64,000 nt of DNA from Chitinophaga ginsengisegetis (GTDB lineage: Bacteria > Bacteroidota > Bacteroidia > Chitinophagales > Chitinophagaceae): positions 2,538,623-2,602,622 of the forward strand of contig NZ_FUZZ01000001.1 of assembly GCF_900168065.1 (NCBI RefSeq). The letters run 5' to 3'. The position numbers and the translations under genes are program-made. Below are positions 8,723 through 19,075 of the stretch, piece after piece (the first letter of the stretch is position 1; each line of letters begins with the position of its first letter). The notes under the pieces were generated by a model. That model worked only from the letters and a program-made list of their open reading frames with translations, was not told the DNA's origin and ran no database searches.

Positions 8723-11700
8723 ATGAACATGCGAAAGATTTTCTACACTTTACTGCTAACAATTTTTTACTTAACCGGCTCGCAGGCCATACGCGCGCAA
8801 ACGTATACCTGGAACCAGGTCCGGATAGGCGGGTCCGGCTCGTTGCCCTCTTTTGTGGCGCACCCGATGGTACCTGATCTTTATTTCATCACCACCGATG
8901 TAGGCACTCCATACCGATGGAATAAAACCCTGCAGAAGTGGGAGCATTTAATGCTATTTAAAAAAATACCCGTCAACTACTGGAACTGGGAAGTTAACCA
9001 GCGTTGCGGCAGCATCGGGGTAGATCCCAGCGATGCCACCGGCAATATTCTTTATGCGACCGTGGAAAACGGCGCCGGTCCTTCGCCTGGCAAAGGTTCA
9101 AGCTCACTGGGTACTATCATGAAGAGTACCGACAGGGGTGACTCCTGGACCGACCTCAATGTTCCCATCGTTGTACATCCCAACAGTACGCAGAATTACG
9201 GGGATCGTATTCAGGTAGACCCTTCCAATAGTAACAATGTATGGGTGGTTACAGACCAGAATGGCGCCTGGAAAACGGAGAATGCCGGCGCCAGCTGGTC
9301 GCAGGTAAGCGCCGTCACAGCAACAGGTGTCTGCTCTTTTATTCTTTTCGACAAAAGTTCCGGTACGGTTTCCATAAACGGCCAGAATGTTAGCAAGCGC
9401 ATTTACATCGGCAAGTCCACAGGTATACTCATATCTGATGACGGTGGTGCTTCTTTCACACTGATGAGTAACAGCCCCCAGTTTTCTGCCCGGGCCACGA
9501 TTCACGCAGATGGAACCCTGTACGTATCTGCCGGAACAGAGAATCAAAAAAAAGGCGTCTACAAGTATAAGAACGGCAGCTGGCAGGACGTCTCTCCTGT
9601 AACTTTAGATCCTGATCCTATTAACAGCGACAGATACTTCTCCAAAGTTGCAGTGAACCCCGCCAATTCAAATGATATTGTTGTAAGCACCCGTGGCAGC
9701 TGGCAAAAAGATCCTTATTATATTTCAAGGCAGGGTGGCGCCCCCGGCTCCTATACACAGGGAAAAATTACCCGCGATAATTCTGAAGCGCCGCACTCGG
9801 CGAATGACGGGTTATATTACAATTCGCCAGGGCATAATGCTGCTGCTTTTACCTGGGACCCTTTTTACCCGAACAGGATATGGATCAATGATATGCTGGA
9901 CGTGCTCTGCACCGATAATATCTTTGACCCCATTTCCAACTGGAAGATCCGCGTGGTGGGCCTGGAAGAAATCGTGATAACAGGTCCTATGTCAGCTCCT
10001 CCCAGTGGCAAGAACCTGTTGCTCACCGCTACTGCAGATGTGGGAGGCGCCCATCACCGTTCCCTTACGGAGCCGCTGAACCAGGGCGCCGTTTCCGGCA
10101 CCGCGCTGCACTACGGCATCTACTCCGCGTTTAATATGCAGGGTGTTGCTTTCCAGTATACCGACCCTGATTTTATTGTTCGGGTAGGCTGCGACGGCCC
10201 GGCGGCTTCGGAAATCGATAAATCGCGCGCGGGTTACTCCACCGATGGTGGCGATACCTATACGCTTTTTCCAAAATCGCCTGGCTTACGTGGGCGTGTA
10301 GCCGTATCCGCTAACCGCAGAAACATCCTCTGGCTTACCCAAATAGATGCGAATGCTCCCGGTAATGTTTACTGGTCAGAAGACCTGGGCACCACCTGGA
10401 CAAAATCCACCGGTACTTCTTCGGGCATCTTACCCGCGGGCCCGCAGTTCAACCTGTATCCCGGGCAAAACCATCTCGTAGCGGATAAGGTGAACGGCGA
10501 TTATTTCTATATATGGGACCGTGGTTCCTTTTATGTAAGCGCCAATGGCGGGAAATCATTCCAGAAAACAACCGCCACAGGTCTTACTGCAAACGCAGGC
10601 AGCAATCCCAATGGCTCTTCTTATGCCACTACCTCCAACATTGAAGCAACGCCGGGGAAAACAGGAGATGTATGGATCGCATTTTACGATGACGCCTATC
10701 CTCAATACGCCGCTCTTTATCATACCTCAGACACCGGTAAAACATTCAGTAAGGTGGGTGGTGAAAATTTCAAACCCAAGTGGATCGCTGCCGCCATGTC
10801 TGACACCACCGCCAATGCGCACCTGGCTTTGTACGCCACCGCCCAGGTCCTTCCCATCAATGGCATCACCTACGGCGCCTTCCGCTCAGATGATACCGGC
10901 CGTACCTGGACCACCATCCTGGACCGGGTACCAGGCGTAGTGCAGAATATTACAGCAGACAATAAGGGAAGAATGTTTCTTGCCATCAGCGGGAATGGCA
11001 TCTTTTTCGGCTCCCCGGTAGCCGGCCCTGTTCAGTCGGTAGAAATAGTCAACCCCGCATCAGACACTATTGTAAAAGGATTCTCTGTGAAGCTGAACAC
11101 AAAGCTCACGCCTACGTATCCCACCAATCCGGCTGTTACCTGGAGCTCCTCTGATACCGCCGTCGCCAAAGTGGATCTGGTCGGGAAGGTGACCGGCATT
11201 AATGCAGGTACCGTTATTATTACCGTTACATCAGTCGATGGAGGAAAAACAGATACAAGACAGATTGTCGTCGTTCCTCCCACTATATCCACCGGTATCA
11301 CGATAGACAGTGTGGCGTATGGTACCATGAATACACCTAAGCAGATCACTGCTGCTATTACACCCGCTAATACCACCAATAAAACCCTGAACTGGTCCGT
11401 GGCGGATAGTACTATCGCAAAAGTGGATGCCAACGGCGTGGTTACCGGCTTAAAACTGGGCACTACCACTCTCACCATTTCCACCGCAGACGGAGGCGCC
11501 ACTAAAACCGTGCAGTTGGTCGTAAATACCATTGTAACAGCCATTAATGCAGGTACAACAGCCACCACGGGAAGTCCGGCAACGCCACTCCAGAATACGG
11601 CGGTCGGCCAGTATATACCCGAAGGGCCTACCGGAACCGATAAACTATGGCATGCAGGATATACCTGGAGCGTTCGTAACGCGGCAACGATGGACCTGAG

Positions 11701-14182
11701 CCAGGTAACAGCACCTGCTCCCAGCCAGGTATATGAGTATATGCGCATCGGTAAAATTAGTGCGAGCCAGCTGCGTTATTTCTTCCGCAACCTGATTCCA
11801 AATGCCAACTACTCGCTGCGACTGCACTTTGTTGAGCCCAGCAATACCGACAAAGCCAACCGGGTGTTTAATGTGAAAACCAGCGGCGACAGCCTCATCA
11901 ACTTCAACATTTACCAGGCTGCAGGCAATAAACTGAATACAGTGATCACGCGCACCCTGCAGGCAAAAGCTGACAACGCAGGTGTAATCACTGTGATGTT
12001 CATTCCTAAAACGGGCACCGGCGATCCTTACAGCGCATCTATAGCCGCCCTTGAGGTATCTATCATCCCACTCCAGGGAATCAGCATCAGTTCAGACAGC
12101 AGCAATCTTTATGTAAGCTATACGGATACGCTGAAACTGACCACTACACCGGCAAATGCTACCAACCGCAACCTGGTGTACAAATCTTCCAATGACGCCA
12201 TCGCTACTGTAGACCTGAATGGCGTGGTAACAGGAAAAGCTGCCGGCACGGTTACCATCACCGCTACCTCTGCGGAAAGCAGTTTTACGGCTGCCAAAAC
12301 CTATACGGTGATCTACATACCTGTTACATCCTTAACGCTCGATAGCACTTCGGCTAATGTATTTGCAGGATCAACCCTCCAGCTGAATGCCACCATCAAC
12401 CCGGCCAAAGCCAGCAATAAAGGAGTAGTATGGACATCCTCAGATACAACCATCGCCAAAGTAAGCAGCAATGGCACTATCAGTGGTATCAAACAAGGCG
12501 ATGTAATAGTAACTGCCACCTCGGTCGATAACCCGCTTATTGCTGCACAGGCCAATATTCATGTAGCCAATGTGCTGGCTACCGGTCTTACGTTGCAACC
12601 ATCTACCGCCATTATCGGGGAGAAGGATACACTACGGGTAAAAGTTAACTTCCTGCCTGCTAATACCACCATTAAAAAAGTAAGCTGGAGTAGTTCCAAT
12701 GTAACAGTAGCTACCGTCGACAGTACCGGCCTTATCACCGCTATTAAACAAGGCGCCGCTACCATTAACGTCAATACCCGGGACAGCTCAGGCGTTTCTG
12801 CTGCCTTGCCGGTAACAGTGGTGCCGTTTGATTCATGTGGAGGAATACCCAATTATGGTTTTGAAAGTGGCCTTATTAACTGGATAGCTTATAAAGACCG
12901 CATTGCTACAGTAGGCGCTGCATACACCGTTAGCGGGAAAGGCCATTCCGGCGACAAAGCCACCACAATGGGTTTCACTACAGCAAACACCTCTTTGAAC
13001 ATACAAGATTCCATACCAGTGAGAGGCGGCAGCGTTATCGTATTTAGTCAATGGGTTAAAGTAGAAAAAGACGCCAGTGGTTATCCCTGGTGGTCAGGAT
13101 ATGGTATTGGGTTTGTAGATAGCCTGGGCGCTCCTACGGATACCGTTTATTCAAAACAGATAGACAATGTGACCGCATACCGGGAGAACTGGGCCCAGAT
13201 AAGAGATACCATCAATGTGCCTGACAGTGCAACAGGGCTTACTTACTGGGTATCCAAAGTTGGACCCGGCACAGTATGGGTGGATGACTATTGTATAGAA
13301 GTTTTAAAGACAAATAAATCGGCCGTTTATGGTATCAACGCGGGCACTACGCTTACGCCTCCCGGCCCGTATGCAAATACCACCTTTGCGCAATATGTTC
13401 CGGAAGGACCCACCGGTACCGATAAGCTATGGCATGCAGGCTATACCTGGGTACAAAGAGTGACTTCCCCCGTAAATGTGTCATATGTAACCGACCCCGC
13501 TCCACCACAGGTATACGAGTATATACGCGTGTTCAAAAGCAATGTCTCCCAGATGCGTTATTACCTGCGTGGACTCACTCCTAACACCACGTATAATATC
13601 CGGATGCATTTCGTTGAAGCACAGGAGACGGAAAAAAACAAAAGGATATTCAGTGTAAAAGCCAGCAACGGCCTTGACAGCCTTACAGACTTTAATATCT
13701 ACCAGGCCGCAGGCAACAGGTTGAATACCGCTGTTATACGGACCATCAGGGCAACAGCAAACAGCACGGGTCTGATAACGGTAATGTTTTATCCTAAAAC
13801 AGGGTTGTATGATCCTTATAGCGGCTCAATAGCTGCCATCGAAGTGCGGACATTGACAGCTGCAGATTCCCTGGAAAGTATAACGGAAAATCAAAACAGC
13901 ATCTCCGTGATGGATAACAAATTAAACAACCATGGCAAACTGGATTTTACAACGGAAGTATATCCGAATCCTTCCGGTGGCGTGTTTAATGTAAAAATGA
14001 CTTCTTCCTCGAAAGCACCGGCGCTGCTTATTATTGTTAATAACACCGGCAACATCATTTATTCTGCAAAGATAAATACCGGTGCCTATTACCAGGTTGG
14101 TCAAAACCTGCAACCAGGTATTTATTATATCAATATTAGTCAGGGCCCTCAAAGCAAGACGATGAAAGTAGTGAAACAATAA
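8723..14182 (+). CDS. Secreted GH74-like multimodular protein with T9SS sorting domain
   Basis: 1819-aa secreted protein. After a signal peptide (about 1-25), residues 28-770 form a BNR-type beta-propeller like xyloglucan-active GH74. ITTDVGTPYRW carries Asp59 where GH74 has its catalytic base, and ATADVGGAHHRSL carries Asp439 where the acid lies, so activity on beta-glucan or xyloglucan is plausible. Then follow two Ig-like group 2 domains (770-935), a malectin-like sugar-binding module (938-1114), three more Ig-like domains (1115-1365), a carbohydrate-binding-like jelly roll (1370-1530), a second malectin-like module (1532-1712) and a C-terminal type IX secretion signal (VYPNPSGGVFNV to the end). 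The two malectin modules share long near-identical stretches (YVPEGPTGTDKLWHAGYTW). It is monocistronic, with its own terminator. Confidence 0.85.
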   Translation: MNMRKIFYTLLLTIFYLTGSQAIRAQTYTWNQVRIGGSGSLPSFVAHPMVPDLYFITTDVGTPYRWNKTLQKWEHLMLFKKIPVNYWNWEVNQRCGSIGVDPSDATGNILYATVENGAGPSPGKGSSSLGTIMKSTDRGDSWTDLNVPIVVHPNSTQNYGDRIQVDPSNSNNVWVVTDQNGAWKTENAGASWSQVSAVTATGVCSFILFDKSSGTVSINGQNVSKRIYIGKSTGILISDDGGASFTLMSNSPQFSARATIHADGTLYVSAGTENQKKGVYKYKNGSWQDVSPVTLDPDPINSDRYFSKVAVNPANSNDIVVSTRGSWQKDPYYISRQGGAPGSYTQGKITRDNSEAPHSANDGLYYNSPGHNAAAFTWDPFYPNRIWINDMLDVLCTDNIFDPISNWKIRVVGLEEIVITGPMSAPPSGKNLLLTATADVGGAHHRSLTEPLNQGAVSGTALHYGIYSAFNMQGVAFQYTDPDFIVRVGCDGPAASEIDKSRAGYSTDGGDTYTLFPKSPGLRGRVAVSANRRNILWLTQIDANAPGNVYWSEDLGTTWTKSTGTSSGILPAGPQFNLYPGQNHLVADKVNGDYFYIWDRGSFYVSANGGKSFQKTTATGLTANAGSNPNGSSYATTSNIEATPGKTGDVWIAFYDDAYPQYAALYHTSDTGKTFSKVGGENFKPKWIAAAMSDTTANAHLALYATAQVLPINGITYGAFRSDDTGRTWTTILDRVPGVVQNITADNKGRMFLAISGNGIFFGSPVAGPVQSVEIVNPASDTIVKGFSVKLNTKLTPTYPTNPAVTWSSSDTAVAKVDLVGKVTGINAGTVIITVTSVDGGKTDTRQIVVVPPTISTGITIDSVAYGTMNTPKQITAAITPANTTNKTLNWSVADSTIAKVDANGVVTGLKLGTTTLTISTADGGATKTVQLVVNTIVTAINAGTTATTGSPATPLQNTAVGQYIPEGPTGTDKLWHAGYTWSVRNAATMDLSQVTAPAPSQVYEYMRIGKISASQLRYFFRNLIPNANYSLRLHFVEPSNTDKANRVFNVKTSGDSLINFNIYQAAGNKLNTVITRTLQAKADNAGVITVMFIPKTGTGDPYSASIAALEVSIIPLQGISISSDSSNLYVSYTDTLKLTTTPANATNRNLVYKSSNDAIATVDLNGVVTGKAAGTVTITATSAESSFTAAKTYTVIYIPVTSLTLDSTSANVFAGSTLQLNATINPAKASNKGVVWTSSDTTIAKVSSNGTISGIKQGDVIVTATSVDNPLIAAQANIHVANVLATGLTLQPSTAIIGEKDTLRVKVNFLPANTTIKKVSWSSSNVTVATVDSTGLITAIKQGAATINVNTRDSSGVSAALPVTVVPFDSCGGIPNYGFESGLINWIAYKDRIATVGAAYTVSGKGHSGDKATTMGFTTANTSLNIQDSIPVRGGSVIVFSQWVKVEKDASGYPWWSGYGIGFVDSLGAPTDTVYSKQIDNVTAYRENWAQIRDTINVPDSATGLTYWVSKVGPGTVWVDDYCIEVLKTNKSAVYGINAGTTLTPPGPYANTTFAQYVPEGPTGTDKLWHAGYTWVQRVTSPVNVSYVTDPAPPQVYEYIRVFKSNVSQMRYYLRGLTPNTTYNIRMHFVEAQETEKNKRIFSVKASNGLDSLTDFNIYQAAGNRLNTAVIRTIRATANSTGLITVMFYPKTGLYDPYSGSIAAIEVRTLTAADSLESITENQNSISVMDNKLNNHGKLDFTTEVYPNPSGGVFNVKMTSSSKAPALLIIVNNTGNIIYSAKINTGAYYQVGQNLQPGIYYINISQGPQSKTMKVVKQ

Positions 14183-14194
14183 CTTTGTTTTAAG

Positions 14195-14230
14195 AAAAAA
14201 GAGAACGTCCAAATGGACGTTCTCTTTTTT
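14195..14230. terminator. Bidirectional terminator between convergent genes
   Basis: 16-bp perfect stem (14195-14210 with 14215-14230) that begins with A6 and ends with T6, so it can act on both strands. It sits between the GH74-like gene stop (14182, +) and the thioredoxin-like gene stop (14238, -). Confidence 0.93.
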
Positions 14231-14237
14231 TAAGCTA

Positions 14238-15440
14238 TTACCTGGAAGTGATGTCGCCTCTATGAAATATCTTTTCTAATTCTTTATGCAATTGTTCCCC
14301 GCGTAAGCCTTTAGCCACAATTTTCCCGTTTGGATCAATCAGAAAATTTTCGGGAATTGACTGGATCATATATTTGCTACCGGCTTCATTTTTCCAGCCC
14401 TTCAAATCGGAAACCTGTAACCAGGGTAACTTGTCTGCCTTCACCGCTTTCAACCATGCTGCCCGGTTTTCATCCAATGATACGGATAATATTTCAAGGC
14501 CTTTTTTATTAAAAGTGTTGTAGGCTTTGAGCACATTGGGATTTTCAGCACGGCAAGGGCCACACCAGGACGCCCAGAAATCCAACAGCACATATTTGCC
14601 GGCATAATCGGACAGTTTAACGATCTTGCCATCAACACCAGGTTGACTAAAATCAATTGCCTGTATACCGGGTCCAATTTGTAACCGCTTTCTTTGATCA
14701 GCTATTGCACTGATAATATTTTTTGCCAGGAAAGATGATTGAAGTTGTTTATCGAACTTCTTCAATTCATTCTCCAGTTCCGTCAGCCCGCTTTCTTCAC
14801 GGGGTATGTAATCACTTAAAAGGTACAGATTAACAAAACTGGCAGGATGCGTACTTGTGTATTCTCTCATATAATCAGTATACTTTTCCATCGCTGCTGT
14901 TCCTTCCTTTCCGAGGGCGGCAAGTTTCGCGGTATCATTTTTTTTCATGGCTACTTCATACTGCCTCCTTATTTCAGTTCTTCCTGAAATGTTGTTCGCA
15001 TTTTCAAATAACCCGGCATATTCATCCTGTACTGCAGATCCTTTTATTTGCGGATCCTTTACTGAATTTTCATCCGGACTGTATTTGCCGGTAACAGAGA
15101 TATTTGAATTTTCAAGAAACATCATCAGGACAACAGGGGAATTACGTTCTCCGGGCTTACAGAAAATATAGGCCATGGAAGGTTCATCAACATTTCCCGT
15201 GAATATAAAACGGCCATCAGTTAGTTTGGCGGAATCCGTTGTGTAGGCACCGTTACGCACTATTCCTGAAAGGTAAACATACCCTGCTGTAAAGTTCTTC
15301 CCTTTAGCATATCCGGCCTTACTCACCAGGCCTTCAATATTACCGGTTAAGGTATATTTTGCATTTTTCACCTGCTGTCCGGACGCGGTCAGGGAAAATA
15401 ATATAAAACCGAGGAAAAAAAATAGTCTATTGCTGTTCAT
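14238..15440 (-). CDS. TlpA-like thiol-disulfide oxidoreductase with DUF4369 N-terminus
   Basis: 400 aa, exported (signal peptide 1-21, ending SGQQ). Residues about 25-120 resemble the DUF4369 beta-sandwich typical of Bacteroidota TlpA/ResA relatives. The C-terminal 140 residues are a thioredoxin domain with redox motif WASWCGPCRAENP (Cys near residues 290 and 293) and cis-Pro segment QSIPENFLIDPNG. It is the last gene of the sigma/FecR/SusC/SusD operon, 43 nt after the PKD-like gene. Operon 125-6375 also ends with a CGPC protein, so this coupling occurs twice in the window. The partner protein is unknown. Confidence 0.88.
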   Translation of the reverse strand: MNSNRLFFFLGFILFSLTASGQQVKNAKYTLTGNIEGLVSKAGYAKGKNFTAGYVYLSGIVRNGAYTTDSAKLTDGRFIFTGNVDEPSMAYIFCKPGERNSPVVLMMFLENSNISVTGKYSPDENSVKDPQIKGSAVQDEYAGLFENANNISGRTEIRRQYEVAMKKNDTAKLAALGKEGTAAMEKYTDYMREYTSTHPASFVNLYLLSDYIPREESGLTELENELKKFDKQLQSSFLAKNIISAIADQRKRLQIGPGIQAIDFSQPGVDGKIVKLSDYAGKYVLLDFWASWCGPCRAENPNVLKAYNTFNKKGLEILSVSLDENRAAWLKAVKADKLPWLQVSDLKGWKNEAGSKYMIQSIPENFLIDPNGKIVAKGLRGEQLHKELEKIFHRGDITSR

Positions 15441-15483
15441 ACTTTTAGTTAATAATAGAAAATGAAAAAAATTATTGCCTATC

Positions 15484-16911
15484 TCAGTTAGCTGATCTGT
15501 AGCTGAGATTTATAATCTCACCAAACCCGGTGAATTTCTTAACATAGGTGTGATTGATAATATCTCCCAGATTATCCAGGTCGAAATAATATACTTCCCC
15601 CACAGTTCCTGTGTTAGTAGCCACCACAATTCTTTTACTGGTGATGGACAACATTTTCAGGTCTTTTATTTTTACGCCATCGGGAAACGTGTATACCATT
15701 TTCGAAGAATTCGCCAGTATATCATAGAGATAAATTTTATTACCTGCAGCATAATAAAGATGCTTTACAACCCCGGAAGCAGCAAAAGCGGAGGCTTTCT
15801 CTATGTCCGGACTATTGCCGATCTGCTGGCTTAATTCCGGGGTTGCCCCTTTAAGCGAGTACAGGTAGCGGATACCGGCATCATCCTGCATAACAAAGTA
15901 GATTTCATCAGATGAAATTACAGACTGCGTTCCATAGTCCCAGCCAATCATCTTCTTTCCAACATCAGCCATATTGAAAACAGCGCCCGGACTCGCAGAT
16001 ACAGGACTCAACATTCTGTCGCCCAGCGGAACAGACATAAATCGCCTGTACTTATTATCATAAAATAAGGTGACAGCAGTGGCGGAGTTTATCACCACCG
16101 GGAAAAGGGTATAATCACCTGTTAATCTTTCAGAATAAGGCTTCAACACATCCTGGGGATAAAACAAAGGTCCGATGCCGGCATACAGTCCTCCGTCAGC
16201 GACAATATACTGATCGTAAGGTATTTTACTCATGGCATACGCGCATGAAGCAGAAAATTGCTTCGGCTCCGGAAAAATATCTGCTGTAGTACCATTCTGA
16301 ATAAAATTGTCGGCATTGAACCTGTAAACACCCTGGTCTGTATAAAACATCACCAGCGCAAGATTTGCATAGCTACTGGTAATACCGGCATTGACCCCCA
16401 GGGCCTTTCCAGGGTAAGTAGTCTTGTTCACATCTTCCGCCGGAGAAAAAAACACGGAATCGTTTGCCCGGATAAAAGATAACCGGGCCTTCCCATCCTG
16501 GTTTGCAGCCACCAGCCACCCCTCATAAAATGCTCCGTTTACAGTAAGCGGATACAACATAAAAGAAGATATACCCGTCTTCACACTTGTTACGGTATAT
16601 ATCAGGTCATATGAGCCTGGTGACAGGTTAACTGCCACTTTCAGGTCTTTCTTATCAGATAATATCACGGCATTTTCTCCTACCATATAGGCCTTCCACT
16701 CATAAGTGTAACTATCCCCTGAAGGTATAGACTCTGTCAGTTGTGTTTGAATACTAAGTGTATCCAGTTGTGTTATCACAAATGACGAATCAGCTGTTTT
16801 GATGGAAACTGTATTTAGTTTATCATAAACAAACCGCTGATTATCCTTTTGACAGGAAGCCCAGGCCAGCGCCAATATTGCGAGGAATGCTCTGAATATA
16901 TATTTACGCAT
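15484..16911 (-). CDS. PKD-like family lipoprotein of SusC/SusD operon
   Basis: 475 aa with a lipoprotein signal (ALAWASC, Cys at residue 20). The first 130 residues contain an Ig/PKD-like fold (GDSYTYEWKAYMVG...LSPGSYDLIYTVTSVKTG). The rest looks like a beta-propeller of short repeated strands. This matches the PKD-like proteins repeatedly found after DUF4843 genes in Bacteroidota SusC/SusD loci, where they probably serve as surface glycan-binding accessories. It lies 20 nt after the DUF4843 gene and 43 nt before the thioredoxin-like gene. No catalytic motif is visible. Confidence 0.75.
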   Translation of the reverse strand: MRKYIFRAFLAILALAWASCQKDNQRFVYDKLNTVSIKTADSSFVITQLDTLSIQTQLTESIPSGDSYTYEWKAYMVGENAVILSDKKDLKVAVNLSPGSYDLIYTVTSVKTGISSFMLYPLTVNGAFYEGWLVAANQDGKARLSFIRANDSVFFSPAEDVNKTTYPGKALGVNAGITSSYANLALVMFYTDQGVYRFNADNFIQNGTTADIFPEPKQFSASCAYAMSKIPYDQYIVADGGLYAGIGPLFYPQDVLKPYSERLTGDYTLFPVVINSATAVTLFYDNKYRRFMSVPLGDRMLSPVSASPGAVFNMADVGKKMIGWDYGTQSVISSDEIYFVMQDDAGIRYLYSLKGATPELSQQIGNSPDIEKASAFAASGVVKHLYYAAGNKIYLYDILANSSKMVYTFPDGVKIKDLKMLSITSKRIVVATNTGTVGEVYYFDLDNLGDIINHTYVKKFTGFGEIINLSYRSAN

Positions 16912-16931
16912 GAATTTAATTTTGAGTTGAA

Positions 16932-17636
16932 CTAAAAGGTGACCACGTTGCCGGATTCATCTATCAATGGCCCATTGACGGCTTCATATTCGGCAAGCGC
17001 ATTTCGTAATTTAACCGGCAAATTGTAATAACCATCCACGCCGATTGCATCGGAAGAAAAATCAGAAAGACCGGTAACTTGCACCATAAACCTGAACTTA
17101 CGCTCACTGAATGCTCCGAATGCACTCTCTACCTCGTCCCAATAAGAAGGTTTAATGATCTTGTTACTCACGTCAATGATAATTTTTTCGAGGCTGGTTG
17201 TTCCGCCGGTCTCACGCCCTGTGGCGCCTACCTGAAAATCCTTACCCGGGGCAACCTGGGCAACAAGCCGGAAAGTGGTGGTAGTCATCTCCGGTGAATT
17301 CAACAGCACCACAGGATACAGCACAGTTAAAGCGCCGGCCGGCAACGTAATTTCCGGTAGCTCGTAGTCTTTACCCTGCCTGGCTGTTGACCCCGCGCCT
17401 GCTGTTACGGAAATAACCCGGGGATAGTCGGCTGCCGCGCCTACCACACGCATTTTAAGAAAAACGGTATCCCTGTTTTTGGGAACCGGGGAATACGCAA
17501 AGGAATAACTGAGGCTGTCTGGTTCATACTCATCTACATAAAATGTAATCCCGTCGGGACCTTTATAGGTTGATATATTCTCCTTTTTACAGGCTGCCAT
17601 CAGAAACAATATGTTGAGAAATAACAGGTACTTCAT
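16932..17636 (-). CDS. DUF4843 domain lipoprotein
   Basis: 234 aa from ATG 17636, with lipobox FLMAAC (Cys at residue 16). An upstream in-frame ATG at 17702 would overlap the susD end and precede the signal peptide, so it is rejected. The sequence YKGPDGITFYV, then strands with DTVFLKMRVVG and ARQGKDYELPE, is the DUF4843 pattern, a Calx-beta-like fold in lipoproteins encoded next to SusC/SusD. It lies 13 nt after susD. It is presumed to be a surface accessory of the uptake complex; its function is not known. Confidence 0.82.
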   Translation of the reverse strand: MKYLLFLNILFLMAACKKENISTYKGPDGITFYVDEYEPDSLSYSFAYSPVPKNRDTVFLKMRVVGAAADYPRVISVTAGAGSTARQGKDYELPEITLPAGALTVLYPVVLLNSPEMTTTTFRLVAQVAPGKDFQVGATGRETGGTTSLEKIIIDVSNKIIKPSYWDEVESAFGAFSERKFRFMVQVTGLSDFSSDAIGVDGYYNLPVKLRNALAEYEAVNGPLIDESGNVVTF

Positions 17637-17649
17637 AAAACAGGATTTA

Positions 17650-19071
17650 TCAGTTGTAGTTAGGATTAAATTCCAGTTCAGACTCAGGTATAGGAAGCAC
17701 ATACTTACTAAGCGGAATCTCAGCGGTCATAAACAGCATTTTGGTTATTTTTTTTCGTTTATAGTAAAAGAATAACTGCCCTTCCGCGTAAAACTCCTTC
17801 TGATACTCTTTAGTGATTTCTTTCTCCAGTATTTGCTGGGTAATGGTACCTGTCTGAAGCTCAGGCAGCGCCCTGTTTTTCCGCACTATATTCAGATAAC
17901 CGGCGCCTTCTTCCGGTGTTACAGCCGCTTCCGCCATGATATAGTACATTTCAGATAAACGGATGGCTGGTACATGCTGATCCAGTCTGTTTGAATCCAG
18001 TGTATTAAACTGATATGTCTGCCAGAATTTAGAAGGAAAGGGGACGCCTCCGTCCTGTTCAATACGGTAAAGAAATCTGAAATCAGTGGCGCCGCCTGCT
18101 GCAGTTTCATAAAGTGTGCTAAAGTTGCCGGCACTTCTTGTCAGCTTCTGGTTGGCGCTTCCGTTAAAGCGGAAATATTGCCGTTCCGCCCAGTTCTTTA
18201 TATCACGCACACGGATACAAAATATTTCTTCATCAATATAAAGACGATCCCGGTAACCTGCGGCGGATGAAGCGGCATAAGGGGTTACAAACGGGAATTT
18301 ACCGGAATTCACTACCACAGCTGCTGCCTGGAAAGCGCCCTGTTTGTCTCCTGCGTAAATGCGGATCCTTGCCTCCAGGGCCTTTACAGCAAAATAATTC
18401 ATCCTGATACGCCTGTTCTGTGAACCCGTTAAAACAGGATCAGCATCTTTCATCAGATCTGCCGCCTCGCTAAGATCTGCGAGCGCCAATGTCACTACTT
18501 CCGACGTAACAGAAGGTATTTTTGCGTATTGGTCAACGGTGGTTTTATAGGGGATAGCCTTCATCGCTGCGCCTGTGGTATACTCAGGACCAAACATTCG
18601 CAATACTTCAAAGTGAAGGAATGCCCTGAGCGCAAGCGCCTCTCCCCGTATAAGCGCATAGCTGGTGGCAGAGAGAACATCTTTTCTTTTTTCAGTGCTG
18701 GCAATGATCTTGTTTACACCGGCGATGGCAGCATATGCCGTATCCCAGATATTATTGGTATATCCAATTACCTCTGCAGATGCAAAGTTCAATGCCCGTG
18801 TTTGAACAAATGGCGCGCCGGCTCCGGACACTGCGTAGTTTTGCGCCAGTGCTGACACAAATCCCATTGACAGGTTATCGCCATATAATGCCCGGCTGGC
18901 CAGCTGGGAATATACACCGGTAAGCGCCTGTTGGAAACCAATTTCAGAAGCGAACAGCTGATCTTCCGAAATAACGGATTTAGGCTTTACATCCAGGAAT
19001 TTTTTACAGCTGCTGAACACCAAAGATGCGACCAGGCATATTATTATAGTCAAACTCTTTTTCATATTCAT
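17650..19071 (-). CDS. SusD/RagB family nutrient-binding lipoprotein
   Basis: 473 aa from ATG 19071 (a second ATG at 19065 is equally usable; upstream extension would overlap susC). Signal with lipobox LVFSSC, followed by KKFLDVKPKSVISEDQLF, the usual SusD beginning. Family landmarks are RGEALALRAFLHFEVLRMFG in the TPR-like part, and YYIMAEAA plus EKEITKEYQKEFYAEGQLFFYYKRK near the end, closing with LPIPESELEFNPNYN, a typical SusD C-terminus. The gap to susC is 4 nt, so translation is probably coupled. Confidence 0.94.
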   Translation of the reverse strand: MNMKKSLTIIICLVASLVFSSCKKFLDVKPKSVISEDQLFASEIGFQQALTGVYSQLASRALYGDNLSMGFVSALAQNYAVSGAGAPFVQTRALNFASAEVIGYTNNIWDTAYAAIAGVNKIIASTEKRKDVLSATSYALIRGEALALRAFLHFEVLRMFGPEYTTGAAMKAIPYKTTVDQYAKIPSVTSEVVTLALADLSEAADLMKDADPVLTGSQNRRIRMNYFAVKALEARIRIYAGDKQGAFQAAAVVVNSGKFPFVTPYAASSAAGYRDRLYIDEEIFCIRVRDIKNWAERQYFRFNGSANQKLTRSAGNFSTLYETAAGGATDFRFLYRIEQDGGVPFPSKFWQTYQFNTLDSNRLDQHVPAIRLSEMYYIMAEAAVTPEEGAGYLNIVRKNRALPELQTGTITQQILEKEITKEYQKEFYAEGQLFFYYKRKKITKMLFMTAEIPLSKYVLPIPESELEFNPNYN

Positions 19072-19075
19072 AATT

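Noticed and set aside
11032..11748. Long open frame on the minus strand inside the GH74-like gene (238 codons)
   Set aside because: It is antisense to the Ig-like repeats, rich in Val/Ala/Thr from the reverse of Thr/Ala codons, and shows no domain, signal or separate promoter.
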